Program-made: the position numbers and the translations under genes | The notes under the pieces: generated by a model | Databases searched by the model: none | Told to the model about the DNA's origin: nothing | What the model saw: the letters and a program-made list of their open reading frames with translations, nothing else | Shown: piece by piece, positions 8,671-16,830 of the stretch | How the letters are laid out: each line of letters begins with the position of its first letter | Position numbering within the stretch: the first letter of the stretch is position 1 | Assembly: GCA_022511125.1 (NCBI GenBank) | Contig: JAFLSD010000001.1 | Location: 410,273 to 474,272 of the forward strand | Length of the DNA stretch: 64,000 nucleotides | Direction: 5' to 3' | DNA from: Paramuribaculum sp. | GTDB taxonomy: Bacteria > Bacteroidota > Bacteroidia > Bacteroidales > Muribaculaceae

Positions 8671-9582
8671 ATGTGGTATCTTTTGCCCATCTTTTTCTTA
8701 GGAGTCCTGACCCCGATTCAGACGGCGGCCAATTCACGTTTACGCCTGTCGGTTGTCTCTCCTTTTGTAGCTTCGCTCGTGTCGTTCACGGTCGGCACCT
8801 TGTTTCTGACTGTCCTCACTTTACTCGAGAAAGGAACGTTGACGTTCGGCGGATCACTTTTCGCTGAACTGCCCTGGTGGGCGTGGTTAGGAGGCGTTTG
8901 CGGTCTGTGGGGACTAACCGTCAATATCATCATTTTTCCGAAACTGGGCGCAATGCAGACTGCTCTGATGCCAATGCTCGGACAGATTGCAATGGGCATA
9001 GTAATCGACAGTTTCGGACTGCTGTGTTCGCCTCAATTCAGCTTCACATGGCTTAGAATGATAGCCTTGTGTGTAATTCTGTCAGGTATGCTGATGGTGA
9101 TTTTGGAGGGCAAGAAGAAAACGCAAGGAGAAAGCAAACTATTATGGCAACTCATCGGATTTAGCGGAGGTGCTGTGTTCGCTATGCAACCGTCGATGAA
9201 CTCCTTGCTTTCCATCGGTCTATATTCGTCGATTCACGCCGCATTGGTTTCCTTTCTGACGGCCACTATATTGTTGATCGTGATAGTTTTCGCCGTAAAA
9301 TCCAACCGCACATATATCAGCCGTATATTCTCGTTCGACCGCCCATGGTGGTCATGGCTCGGAGGAATTATAGGCGGCACATTCGTAGCCGGCTTCGCCT
9401 TCTTTGCGTCAAGAACGGGGATTGGCGTGCTGTTGGTTACGAGCATCTGCGGTTTGTTGGCCAACAGCCTTGCTATTGATAAGTTCGGATGGTTCGGTGC
9501 ACGAAAGAAAACGATACGGCCGATTCAATACGTAGGGCTACTCTGCGTAATCATTGGAATCATGATTTTAAGACTGAATTGA
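8671..9582 (+). CDS. DMT-superfamily transporter, DUF606/YdcZ type
   Basis: Polytopic inner-membrane protein of about 303 aa made of two homologous halves of roughly five transmembrane helices each. Each half begins with a proline/glutamine-containing first helix (GVLTPIQTAANSRLR in the first) and has the conserved SPFVASLVSFTVGT-like stretch. The family belongs to the drug/metabolite transporters; the substrate is unknown. ATG 8671 is chosen because the TTG at 8644 overlaps the probable -7 box. It opens a plus-strand patch that also carries two damaged genes. Confidence 0.8.
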   Translation: MWYLLPIFFLGVLTPIQTAANSRLRLSVVSPFVASLVSFTVGTLFLTVLTLLEKGTLTFGGSLFAELPWWAWLGGVCGLWGLTVNIIIFPKLGAMQTALMPMLGQIAMGIVIDSFGLLCSPQFSFTWLRMIALCVILSGMLMVILEGKKKTQGESKLLWQLIGFSGGAVFAMQPSMNSLLSIGLYSSIHAALVSFLTATILLIVIVFAVKSNRTYISRIFSFDRPWWSWLGGIIGGTFVAGFAFFASRTGIGVLLVTSICGLLANSLAIDKFGWFGARKKTIRPIQYVGLLCVIIGIMILRLN

Positions 9583-9584
9583 AT

Positions 9585-9777
9585 ATGGAAACTGTCATAA
9601 AATTGAACAATGGTGTTGAGATGGCTGGTTCAAAGAGGGATACCCGTAATCCCAAAGACTGTCAGCAAAGAGCGGATGAAGGAAAATATCGATATTTTCG
9701 ATTTTGAGCTATCAGCTGAAGATATTAAAAAGATAGGTTGCTTAGACACAGGTAAAAGTCTGTTCAACTGGTGGTAA
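9585..9777 (+). pseudogene. Aldo/keto reductase relic with internal deletion
   Basis: The ATG at 9585 encodes the typical AKR start METVIKLNNGVE. Within a few codons, and in a different frame, the sequence continues as the AKR C-terminus: RWLVQRGIPVIPKTVSKERM, then a segment ending DTGKSLFNWW and TAA at 9775-9777. A complete AKR has roughly 280 residues, so about 200 central residues, including the Tyr/Lys/His catalytic core, are missing. The junction lies in gagatgg, where the expected end of the N-terminal block and the start of the C-terminal block overlap by a few bases, as in a short-homology deletion. It cannot make an active enzyme. Confidence 0.85.
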
Positions 9778-9804
9778 TTCACAAAACATTATAATACTTT
9801 GACG

Positions 9805-10335
9805 ATGAAAATTGTGGTTTTAAAAGGAAGTCCGAGAATTAACGGCAACTCTAACCTTTTAGCGGGAGAATTCATAAAGGGAGCGACTGAAGCGGGTCAC
9901 GAAATCATTGAGTTTGACTGCACAAGGCATAAAGTGGGTGGTTGCATGGCATGCGAACGATGCAACATGGCCGGTCCATGCGTCCAAAAAGACGATTTCG
10001 AGCTTATCCGTCCCCATCTGATCGACTGCGATGCGATTCTTTTTGCAACGCCCATTTATTACTTCGGCCCAAGCGCTCAGCTGAAAGCTGTAATTGATAG
10101 GTTTTATGCCATTCACGGACTGATGGGACCGAAGAAAACCCTTTTGTTTACGACTATGGTGAATCCTAACCCGGGCGTGGCCGAACCGACGATAATCATG
10201 TTTGACAAGATGAACGCATATCTCGGGTGGAAAGATTGCGGAAGGATAATCGCAAACGGAATATTCGGAACGGGAGAGGTAAGAAATACGCCGTTTATGG
10301 AACATGCATACGAACTGGGAAAACACCTGAATTAA
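9805..10335 (+). CDS. NAD(P)H-dependent FMN reductase, flavodoxin-like fold
   Basis: Flavin reductase of about 176 aa in the NADPH-dependent FMN reductase / iron-sulfur flavoprotein family. The phosphate-binding loop is KGSPRINGNSNLLA near the N-terminus. GGCMACERCNMAGPC is a cysteine cluster like that of iron-sulfur flavoproteins, and the FMN-side motif is TPIYYFGPSAQLKAVIDRF. Start ATG 9805 follows the AKR relic by 27 nt, and the stop is 2 nt before the AraC-like gene. It is the only fully intact member of this AKR-flavoreductase-AraC trio. Confidence 0.88.
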   Translation: MKIVVLKGSPRINGNSNLLAGEFIKGATEAGHEIIEFDCTRHKVGGCMACERCNMAGPCVQKDDFELIRPHLIDCDAILFATPIYYFGPSAQLKAVIDRFYAIHGLMGPKKTLLFTTMVNPNPGVAEPTIIMFDKMNAYLGWKDCGRIIANGIFGTGEVRNTPFMEHAYELGKHLN

Positions 10336-10337
10336 TC

Positions 10338-10976
10338 ATGGAAAATCCGAGTGTATACAATTACAACGATATAATCTACAATTGTTTTCAACCTGACGAA
10401 TCGCTTTCTGAACATTGTCTTCCTCGGCATGCGCTGGTCTATGTATATTCGGGCGAAATCCAAATCAATGACGGTGACACAGAACACACAGTGCGCTCCG
10501 GGGAATATGTCTTTCTTAAGAGAGACCACCGGGTTAGGATCCACAAACACACATCCGGTGACTCACCTTACAGGGCCATCAGCATACGGTTCGACAGGGA
10601 ATTCCTACGCGATTCTTTCAAGAAAATCGACACCAAATCAATGCCGGAAGAAGTTCAAAGATTCAACGCCGCTGTTATAAAACTGGAGAAATCGCCTTAT
10701 GTCGAATCGCTTTTTGCTTCTCTTTCCCCTTTCACCGACAGAGGAATCATACCCTCGGATGATTTTGTCAGAATGAAGATGGACGAGGCATTGAGGTGTG
10801 TATTGTCTTCAGACGACAGGTTTTATCCCACCTTGTTCGATTTCAGCGATCCGTGGAAAATCGACATAATGAAGTTTATGGAAGAGAATTTCATGCAGGA
10901 TTTGAGCATTGGGGAATTTGCGTTCTATACCGGCAAGAGTTTGGCGTCGTTCAAAAGGGATTTTGCGGAAATATGA
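10338..10976 (+). CDS. AraC-family regulator, C-terminally truncated
   Basis: The N-terminal part (about 1-170) is a cupin-like sensor with short beta strands (LVYVYSGEIQINDG, SGEYVFLKRDH). The AraC DNA-binding domain begins at about residue 178 (IMKFMEENFMQDLSIGEFA) but stops after LASFKRDFAEI. An AraC domain has about 100 residues with two helix-turn-helix motifs; only about 35 remain, one HTH and no second, so sequence-specific DNA binding is probably lost. The TGA lies 13 nt from the convergent lpd stop. ATG 10338 is chosen because an earlier frame start would overlap the flavoreductase by over 100 nt. Probably a pseudogene. Confidence 0.75.
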   Translation: MENPSVYNYNDIIYNCFQPDESLSEHCLPRHALVYVYSGEIQINDGDTEHTVRSGEYVFLKRDHRVRIHKHTSGDSPYRAISIRFDREFLRDSFKKIDTKSMPEEVQRFNAAVIKLEKSPYVESLFASLSPFTDRGIIPSDDFVRMKMDEALRCVLSSDDRFYPTLFDFSDPWKIDIMKFMEENFMQDLSIGEFAFYTGKSLASFKRDFAEI

Positions 10977-10989
10977 GGTCACACAAACC

Positions 10990-12330
10990 TCAGACGGCGA
11001 TAGAGGCCTCTATCGCACTCCTCAGCGCTTCCGAAAGTGTCGGATGAGGAAATATATATCCGTCGATTTTTAACGCGCTCAGACCCCCTGAAATTGCGAC
11101 GGATGCAATTTGGATCAGATCGGCCGCATGAGGTCCGCAGATGTGACATCCTAAAATCCGTCCTGATTCCCTTTCAGTCAAGACTTTAACCAATCCGTCG
11201 GATTCACCCGATGCTACAGCTTTGCCGTTGGCGCGGAAAAACGCTGTTCCTACCGAAAATTCGAGCCCTGCGTCTCGACATTGAGCTTCGGTCAATCCTG
11301 TCATCGCACATTCGGGACTCGTAAACACAGCGGAAGGTATCGGATCGAGCAGTTGTTCCATTCCGAGAGCCACACGCCCTTGAGCCGATGCAGCGTGCGC
11401 AAGCATACAACGTCCGTTCACATCGCCTATGGCATAGAATCCTTCGACAGAAGTTTCCATACAGTCATTTACCTCGATGAAGCCCCTGACAGTCCGTATG
11501 CCGGCTTCTTCGGTGCCTTCGGGAAGAACGGCTTTTCTGCCGACAGCCATTAGCACAGTGGAAGCCTCCACTGCTTTTTCCTTCCCTTTCGCGGTATAGC
11601 TGACCCGTAGAGATTCTCCATATTCGGCAATAGCAGTCACCTGCGCTCCGGTTACGATTTCCACACCCTGCCGTTTCATCGTCATGCGCAGACGTTTGGC
11701 AATCTCTGCATCGAAGGGAGGTAGTATTTCCGGGCAATATTCAAGAACGGTTACATCTACACCGAACGAGTTGAATATCGACGCGAATTCCAATCCGATA
11801 ACGCCGCCACCGATTATGGCTATACTCTCGGGTAACGAACGCATATCCAACGCGAAGTCGCTGTTTATGGCAAGTTCCGTACCGGGAATGGGAAGCACCG
11901 CCGGACGCGAACCGGTGGCGATAATAATCTGTGGCGCAGTGTATACCTCCTCGCCGACAGATACTTTACCAGCTCCGAGAATTCTGGCTTCTCCTTTCAC
12001 CACGTTAACGTCACGTAGCAGGATCGCTACGCCATCCCGTAGTTGGCGGACAACTTCTTCCTTCCGTTCGACAGCCTTGGCAAAATCGAATGTAAAAGAG
12101 GATGTACTGCAACCGTATTTGACTGCCTCGGCCACCGTGCGGGCTACTTCTGCCGACCGGCAAAGCGCTTTAGTGGGAATACATCCCCGGTTCAGGCATG
12201 TGCCTCCGAGCTCGTCGCGCTCGATGAGAACCACTTTCCGGCCTTGTTTAGCTGCTATCTCAGCTGTCTCATAACCACCGGGGCCTGCTCCGATTATAAT
12301 CAGATCACTTACATTCGGTTGCTTTTCCAT
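10990..12330 (-). CDS. lpdA: Dihydrolipoyl dehydrogenase (glycine cleavage L protein)
   Basis: FAD/NAD-dependent disulfide reductase that re-oxidises the dihydrolipoyl arm of GcvH. The 446-aa product has the FAD motif GAGPGGYETA, the redox disulfide in GGTCLNRGCIPTKAL (Cys45, Cys50), the NAD motif IIGGGVIGLEFAS, an AIGDVNG FAD-binding block and the C-terminal HPTLSEAL segment with the active-site His-Glu pair. It is the last gene of the glycine cleavage operon, 21 nt downstream of gcvPB, so it is probably dedicated to that system. Confidence 0.95.
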   Translation of the reverse strand: MEKQPNVSDLIIIGAGPGGYETAEIAAKQGRKVVLIERDELGGTCLNRGCIPTKALCRSAEVARTVAEAVKYGCSTSSFTFDFAKAVERKEEVVRQLRDGVAILLRDVNVVKGEARILGAGKVSVGEEVYTAPQIIIATGSRPAVLPIPGTELAINSDFALDMRSLPESIAIIGGGVIGLEFASIFNSFGVDVTVLEYCPEILPPFDAEIAKRLRMTMKRQGVEIVTGAQVTAIAEYGESLRVSYTAKGKEKAVEASTVLMAVGRKAVLPEGTEEAGIRTVRGFIEVNDCMETSVEGFYAIGDVNGRCMLAHAASAQGRVALGMEQLLDPIPSAVFTSPECAMTGLTEAQCRDAGLEFSVGTAFFRANGKAVASGESDGLVKVLTERESGRILGCHICGPHAADLIQIASVAISGGLSALKIDGYIFPHPTLSEALRSAIEASIAV

Positions 12331-12351
12331 AATCTTTTGATGGCGAATTGT

Positions 12352-13821
12352 TTATTTCGTTGATTTCAGATCCTTAAACGTCACGACAGGATTGAGAGCC
12401 GCCTGTGTGTCATCGGGACGTGAGATTGGTGTAGAGTGAGGTGCCGATTTCACGGAATCGGGGTTCTCCTTGGCTTCCACCGCAATTTTCTTCATCACGT
12501 CGATGAACTCGTCAAGCGTTTCCTTGCTTTCGGTCTCGGTGGGTTCGATCATCAGTGATTCATGGAACAGTAGAGGGAAATATATGGTCGGCGCATGGAA
12601 ACCATAGTCAAGCAGCCTTTTGGCGACATTGAGTGTAGTCACACCTGTAGATTTATCCTTCAGTCCGTCAAAAACGAATTCATGCTTGCATACCCTGTCG
12701 ATGGGAAGAAGATAGAGATCACGCAGCGATTGTTTGATATAATTGGCGTTGAGTGTAGCCAACGGCCCGACATGAGCCAGTCCGGATTTACCCAAGGACA
12801 GGATATAGGCCAATGCCCGGAGTTCCACTCCGAAGTTTCCGAGGGTGGCTGAAACATTACCACAAGCATCGTCGCCACACTCCAGGCTGAAAGTGCCGTC
12901 AGGATTTTTCACAACACGTGGATTCGGGAGAAATTGTTCCAATCCTTTCCTTACGCCCACCGGACCCGATCCGGGGCCACCGCCTCCGTGAGGTGTCGAG
13001 AATGTTTTATGAAGATTGATGTGCATCACATCGAAGCCCATATCGCCGGGACGGGCGATCCCGAGCATCGGATTGAGGTTCGCGCCATCGTAATACATCA
13101 GTCCGCCAGCCGCGTGCACCATATCGGCAATCTCTTTTACACGGCTTTCGAAAATACCGGCAGTGTTAGGGTTTGTCATCATTACCGCAGCCACCGTGTC
13201 GTCGAGAAGCGGACGCAAAGCATCTACATCGATTGTACCGTCGGGGAGACTCTTCACTTCCACTACTTTCAGCCCCGCTACCGCCGCACTTGCCGGATTG
13301 GTTCCGTGAGCCGAGTCGGGTACGATTACAGTGGTGCGTTTCGTGTCGCCGCGGCTTTCGTGATAAGCCCGGATAATCATCAGTCCGGTCAGTTCTCCGT
13401 GTGCTCCGGCAAAAGGATTGAGCGTAAATTCATACATGCCTCCGATCTCGGACAGCATGGTCTGCAATGTCCAATAAGCTTCGAGTGCGCCCTGAACCGT
13501 TTCGGCCGGCTGATAGGGATGGATCCCCGAAAATCCGGCGAGAGAGCTCATCTCCTCGTTGATTTTCGGATTATATTTCATCGTGCAACTACCCAACGGA
13601 TAAAAACCTGTATCAACTCCGAAATTATTGTTGCTCATGTTAGTATAGTGGCGAACGACACTAAGTTCGTCAACTTCGGGCAATTCGGGTTCAGCTTCAC
13701 GTTTCAAAGCTTCAGGTATGGCAGTCATAGCGTCGGGACAACCGTTTTTGGGAATCGACGCGCCTCGTCTGCCGGGCTTCGACAGTTCAAATATGATTTT
13801 TCCGTAATATTCTCTATTCAT
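12352..13821 (-). CDS. gcvPB: Glycine dehydrogenase (decarboxylating) subunit 2
   Basis: PLP-binding half of the split P protein; decarboxylates glycine and passes the aminomethyl group to lipoyl-GcvH. The 489-aa product has the PLP-lysine motif HINLHKTFSTPHGGGGPG with Lys272, PDSAHGTNPASA and NPNTAGIFE. Bacteroides species that I know carry a single-chain GcvP of about 950 aa, so this two-subunit form is notable. The start is 3 nt after the gcvPA stop, giving tight coupling. Confidence 0.96.
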   Translation of the reverse strand: MNREYYGKIIFELSKPGRRGASIPKNGCPDAMTAIPEALKREAEPELPEVDELSVVRHYTNMSNNNFGVDTGFYPLGSCTMKYNPKINEEMSSLAGFSGIHPYQPAETVQGALEAYWTLQTMLSEIGGMYEFTLNPFAGAHGELTGLMIIRAYHESRGDTKRTTVIVPDSAHGTNPASAAVAGLKVVEVKSLPDGTIDVDALRPLLDDTVAAVMMTNPNTAGIFESRVKEIADMVHAAGGLMYYDGANLNPMLGIARPGDMGFDVMHINLHKTFSTPHGGGGPGSGPVGVRKGLEQFLPNPRVVKNPDGTFSLECGDDACGNVSATLGNFGVELRALAYILSLGKSGLAHVGPLATLNANYIKQSLRDLYLLPIDRVCKHEFVFDGLKDKSTGVTTLNVAKRLLDYGFHAPTIYFPLLFHESLMIEPTETESKETLDEFIDVMKKIAVEAKENPDSVKSAPHSTPISRPDDTQAALNPVVTFKDLKSTK

Positions 13822-13824
13822 GGC

Positions 13825-15150
13825 TTAAAGACTTTTGACGAGTTCCACAAGCTTATCCATCTCACCGATTGTCTGCATTTCCGTAACGGTAATGAGCAAA
13901 CGGTCGCTACCTATTTTCACACCCGGCAGTATTCCCGCATTTATTCCTTTTCTGATCAGTTCGTCGGGATCGAACGAACAAGTCAACAAAAATTCATTTA
14001 CGAACGGCTTGTCGGGGAAGGTCAATTTCACTTTTCCCGTTTTTATGAGCTCACCGGCGAGGAAATGTGCTCCGTTAATACCCTGTTCGGCAACTTCGCG
14101 CAGTCCCTTCGGCCCGAGAAGACTGAGATAGACAACGGTGTGCAACGCCATCAGCCCTTGATTGGAGCAAATATTACTTGTGGCTTTGTCGCGGCGTATA
14201 TGCTGTTCACGAGCCTGAAGAGTGAGGACAAACACTCTTCTGCCGTCGTTGTCGGTGGTAGCGCCGGTTATTCTTCCGGGCATTTTTCTGATGAGTGATT
14301 TCGTTGCGCATAAGAAACCCAGATAAGGCCCCCCGTAGCTTAGAGGCATTCCGAGCGACTGAGCGTCGCCCGTGGCGATATCCGCGCCCCATTCACCGGG
14401 TGTACGGAGAACGACGAGGTTGGATGCGACACAATTCATTATCAACAATGCTTTGGACGCATGACATTTATCAGCCCATCCGGAATAGTCCTCCGCTATG
14501 CCGTAGAAATTCTGATTGGCAACAATCACCCCTGCAACATCTCCCGCACTCAGTTTCTTTTCAAGGTCGTCGACGGATGTAACGCCGTCGTGCTCTTCGA
14601 TGATGTCCGTGACTACTCCGTGATAATGAGCATAAGTTTCTATCACTCTGCGTATGGCCGGATTTATGGTTGCCGAAATCAGCACACGGTTTTTCTTTCT
14701 GGCGGCAGCCACGGCCATCATCATAGCCTCGGCCGTAGCCGTCGTTCCGTCGTACATCGAGGCATTGCTGACTTCCATCCCGGTCAGCTCAGCCATCATC
14801 GACTGATATTCAAAGATATATTGCAGTGTGCCTTGCGAAATTTCGGGTTGATAAGGAGTGTAGGCGGTCAGAAATTCCGATCGAGCAATGATGGAATTTA
14901 CCGCAGCCGGCGTATAGTGATCGTAATATCCCGCACCTGCGAAACAGGCGAGTTTGCGGTTTTTTGCTGCGAGTCCGTTGAAAAAGTCTCTGATTTCTTT
15001 TTCGCTCAGACTCTCGGGCAGATTATATTCTTTTTTCAGACGAATGTCGGCTGGAATGTCAGCGTATAAATCGTCGAGCGAGCTGACTCCGCACGCATCA
15101 AGCATCGCCCTGACATCGTCGGGCGTGTGGGGGAAGTAATGATGGGCCAT
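13825..15150 (-). CDS. gcvPA: Glycine dehydrogenase (decarboxylating) subunit 1
   Basis: First half of the split P protein, structurally a PLP-type fold but without the PLP lysine; it pairs with GcvPB as an alpha2beta2 enzyme. About 441 aa. Typical blocks are the N-terminal YFPHTPDDVRAML, FAGAGYYDHYTPAAV, YTPYQPEISQGTLQ and DIATGDAQSLGMPLSYGGP. ATG 15150 (MAHHYF) is preferred over an upstream start at 15204 that would run 47 nt into gcvH. The 7-nt gap to gcvH supports this. Confidence 0.95.
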   Translation of the reverse strand: MAHHYFPHTPDDVRAMLDACGVSSLDDLYADIPADIRLKKEYNLPESLSEKEIRDFFNGLAAKNRKLACFAGAGYYDHYTPAAVNSIIARSEFLTAYTPYQPEISQGTLQYIFEYQSMMAELTGMEVSNASMYDGTTATAEAMMMAVAAARKKNRVLISATINPAIRRVIETYAHYHGVVTDIIEEHDGVTSVDDLEKKLSAGDVAGVIVANQNFYGIAEDYSGWADKCHASKALLIMNCVASNLVVLRTPGEWGADIATGDAQSLGMPLSYGGPYLGFLCATKSLIRKMPGRITGATTDNDGRRVFVLTLQAREQHIRRDKATSNICSNQGLMALHTVVYLSLLGPKGLREVAEQGINGAHFLAGELIKTGKVKLTFPDKPFVNEFLLTCSFDPDELIRKGINAGILPGVKIGSDRLLITVTEMQTIGEMDKLVELVKSL

Positions 15151-15157
15151 AAACGGA

Positions 15158-15538
15158 TCAGTGTGCTTGTTCCTGTTCGCAGAAAGCGTTATAAGCTTCT
15201 TCATCCATCAGATCTTCGAGTTCTTCGGGATTAGTAAGCTCCACTTTGATAATCCAGTTTTTCATGGCGTCCTCGTTGATCAGACGGGGATTGTCGATAA
15301 GGTGTTCGTTGATTTCCACCACTGCACCGCTAACCGGTGAGAATAGGTCGGACGCAGCTTTTACGCTTTCCACCGCACCGAATTCTTCTCCTGCCGTCAC
15401 GTCGTCGCCTGTTTCAGGCATATCGACATAAACCACGTTGCCAAGTGCTTTTTGCGCGTAGTCCGAGATTCCAATCAGACCGATGTTTCCGTCAACTGTC
15501 ACATATTCATGTGATTTCGAGTAATATGTTTTGCTCAT
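15158..15538 (-). CDS. gcvH: Glycine cleavage system H protein
   Basis: Small carrier protein whose lipoyl-lysine shuttles the aminomethyl intermediate between P, T and L proteins. The 126-aa product has the conserved lipoylation motif GAVESVKAASDL with the modified lysine at Lys60, and the usual SKSHEYVTVDG N-terminus. It lies between gcvT and gcvPA. Lipoylation is probably served by the ligase gene at the head of the same operon. Confidence 0.97.
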   Translation of the reverse strand: MSKTYYSKSHEYVTVDGNIGLIGISDYAQKALGNVVYVDMPETGDDVTAGEEFGAVESVKAASDLFSPVSGAVVEINEHLIDNPRLINEDAMKNWIIKVELTNPEELEDLMDEEAYNAFCEQEQAH

Positions 15539-15577
15539 AACTGTGTTATTTTATCGTTATAAAATTATTTAGCGTAT

Positions 15578-16690
15578 TTATTTCTTATAGCTCTTTTTGT
15601 AGAATTTCTTGGCGATCACCGTAGCCGGAAAGACTTTCTTGCGTATTTTGACGGCTACTTCCGTTCCTTTTTCGGCATACTTGCTATCGATCAGTGCCAT
15701 AGCCAGACTTTTGTCGACAGAAATACCGCGGTAGCCGGTGGTGATGGCCCCTATTGTCTCCCCGTTCTTGTCGAGAACCTCATAGCCATGGCGTGCTATT
15801 GCCCTGTCATGGATTTCCAGACCTACGACCTTACGGCTTACTCCCTGCTCTTTCTGACGGAGAATGGTTTCACGACCTATGAAATCAGGCTTATCGGTTT
15901 TCACGAACATCGACAGGCCGGCTTCTACAGGCGTTATTTCTTCGCTAAGTTCGTCGCCGTAGAGCGGCAGCCCCACTTCAAACCGCAACGTATCGCGGCA
16001 ACCCAAACCGCACGGCTTGCATCTGCCGGATTCCATGAGCTCGTCCCAGAGACGTACGATCACAGGATGTTCTCCATAAATTTCAAATCCGTCTTCGCCG
16101 GTATATCCCGTGCGACTTATGAGAATGTGGTTACCGTCAAGCAGACATTCCTTGAAAGTGTAGAAAGTAAGCTCTTTACAACCTATTCCAAGCACTTCCT
16201 CTATCACTTGTTCGGCTTCGGGTCCCTGAATGGCTATTTCGCCAAGCACATCACAGAGATCGTCGATTTCGACATCGAATCCGGTAGCCTGATTGCGGAT
16301 CCACGCCACGTCCTTGTCGATATTTCCGGCATTTATCACGAGAAAGAAATTGTTGTCACCGCGTTTGTATACAAGCAAATCGTCTACAGTTCCACCCTTT
16401 TCATTAAGCATCATTCCGTAGAAAATCTTGCCTTCGGGAGCACCGGCAACATCGTTGGTAAAGATCCTGTTGACAAATTTTTCCGCATCTTTTCCCGATA
16501 TGTTGACCTCGCCCATGTGGGAAACGTCGAATACCCCGCAAGCAGATCTTACTGCCTGATGTTCTTCGGTGATGCCTTCATACTGTATGGGCATCTCGAA
16601 TCCGCCGAATGGGCTGATAAGAGCACCAGCTTTTACATGGCGGTCGTAGAGACAAGTCCTTTTGTTTTCCGATTTGATGTTTTCCGACAT
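15578..16690 (-). CDS. gcvT: Aminomethyltransferase (glycine cleavage T protein)
   Basis: Releases ammonia from the aminomethyl-lipoyl intermediate and forms 5,10-methylene-THF. The 370-aa product is full length, with the N-terminal FGGFEMPIQYEGITEEHQAV, the GVFDVSHMGEV motif with the catalytic Asp region, RTGYTGEDGFEIY and ITTGYRGISVDKSLAMAL. It is 39 nt upstream of gcvH. A 140-nt gap separates it from lplA and contains a possible internal promoter. I saw no glycine riboswitch in that gap. Confidence 0.97.
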   Translation of the reverse strand: MSENIKSENKRTCLYDRHVKAGALISPFGGFEMPIQYEGITEEHQAVRSACGVFDVSHMGEVNISGKDAEKFVNRIFTNDVAGAPEGKIFYGMMLNEKGGTVDDLLVYKRGDNNFFLVINAGNIDKDVAWIRNQATGFDVEIDDLCDVLGEIAIQGPEAEQVIEEVLGIGCKELTFYTFKECLLDGNHILISRTGYTGEDGFEIYGEHPVIVRLWDELMESGRCKPCGLGCRDTLRFEVGLPLYGDELSEEITPVEAGLSMFVKTDKPDFIGRETILRQKEQGVSRKVVGLEIHDRAIARHGYEVLDKNGETIGAITTGYRGISVDKSLAMALIDSKYAEKGTEVAVKIRKKVFPATVIAKKFYKKSYKK

Positions 16691-16745
16691 ATTGGTTTGC
16701 TTTATTGTTGTTTGTGATATTTCAAGTGTTAAATCCGTGGATTGG

Positions 16746-16753
16746 CAAAATTA
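16746..16753 (-). promoter_or_regulatory. Possible internal promoter (-7 box) before gcvT
   Basis: TAATTTTG on the minus strand, about 56 nt upstream of the gcvT ATG, fits TAnnTTTG. It suggests gcvT-H-PA-PB-lpd could be expressed without lplA. The -33 element is unclear. Confidence 0.4.
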
Positions 16754-16830
16754 CATAAAATTTCGATAACTAATCATCCTTTTCGGATAATTGCGATTTA
16801 TTTTTAATTCCTCTCGATCAAGGCGCATAA

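Noticed and set aside
16691-16830. Glycine riboswitch upstream of gcvT
   Set aside because: Glycine cleavage genes often carry one, but this 140-nt gap is AT-rich and lacks the conserved GC-rich aptamer stems I would expect.
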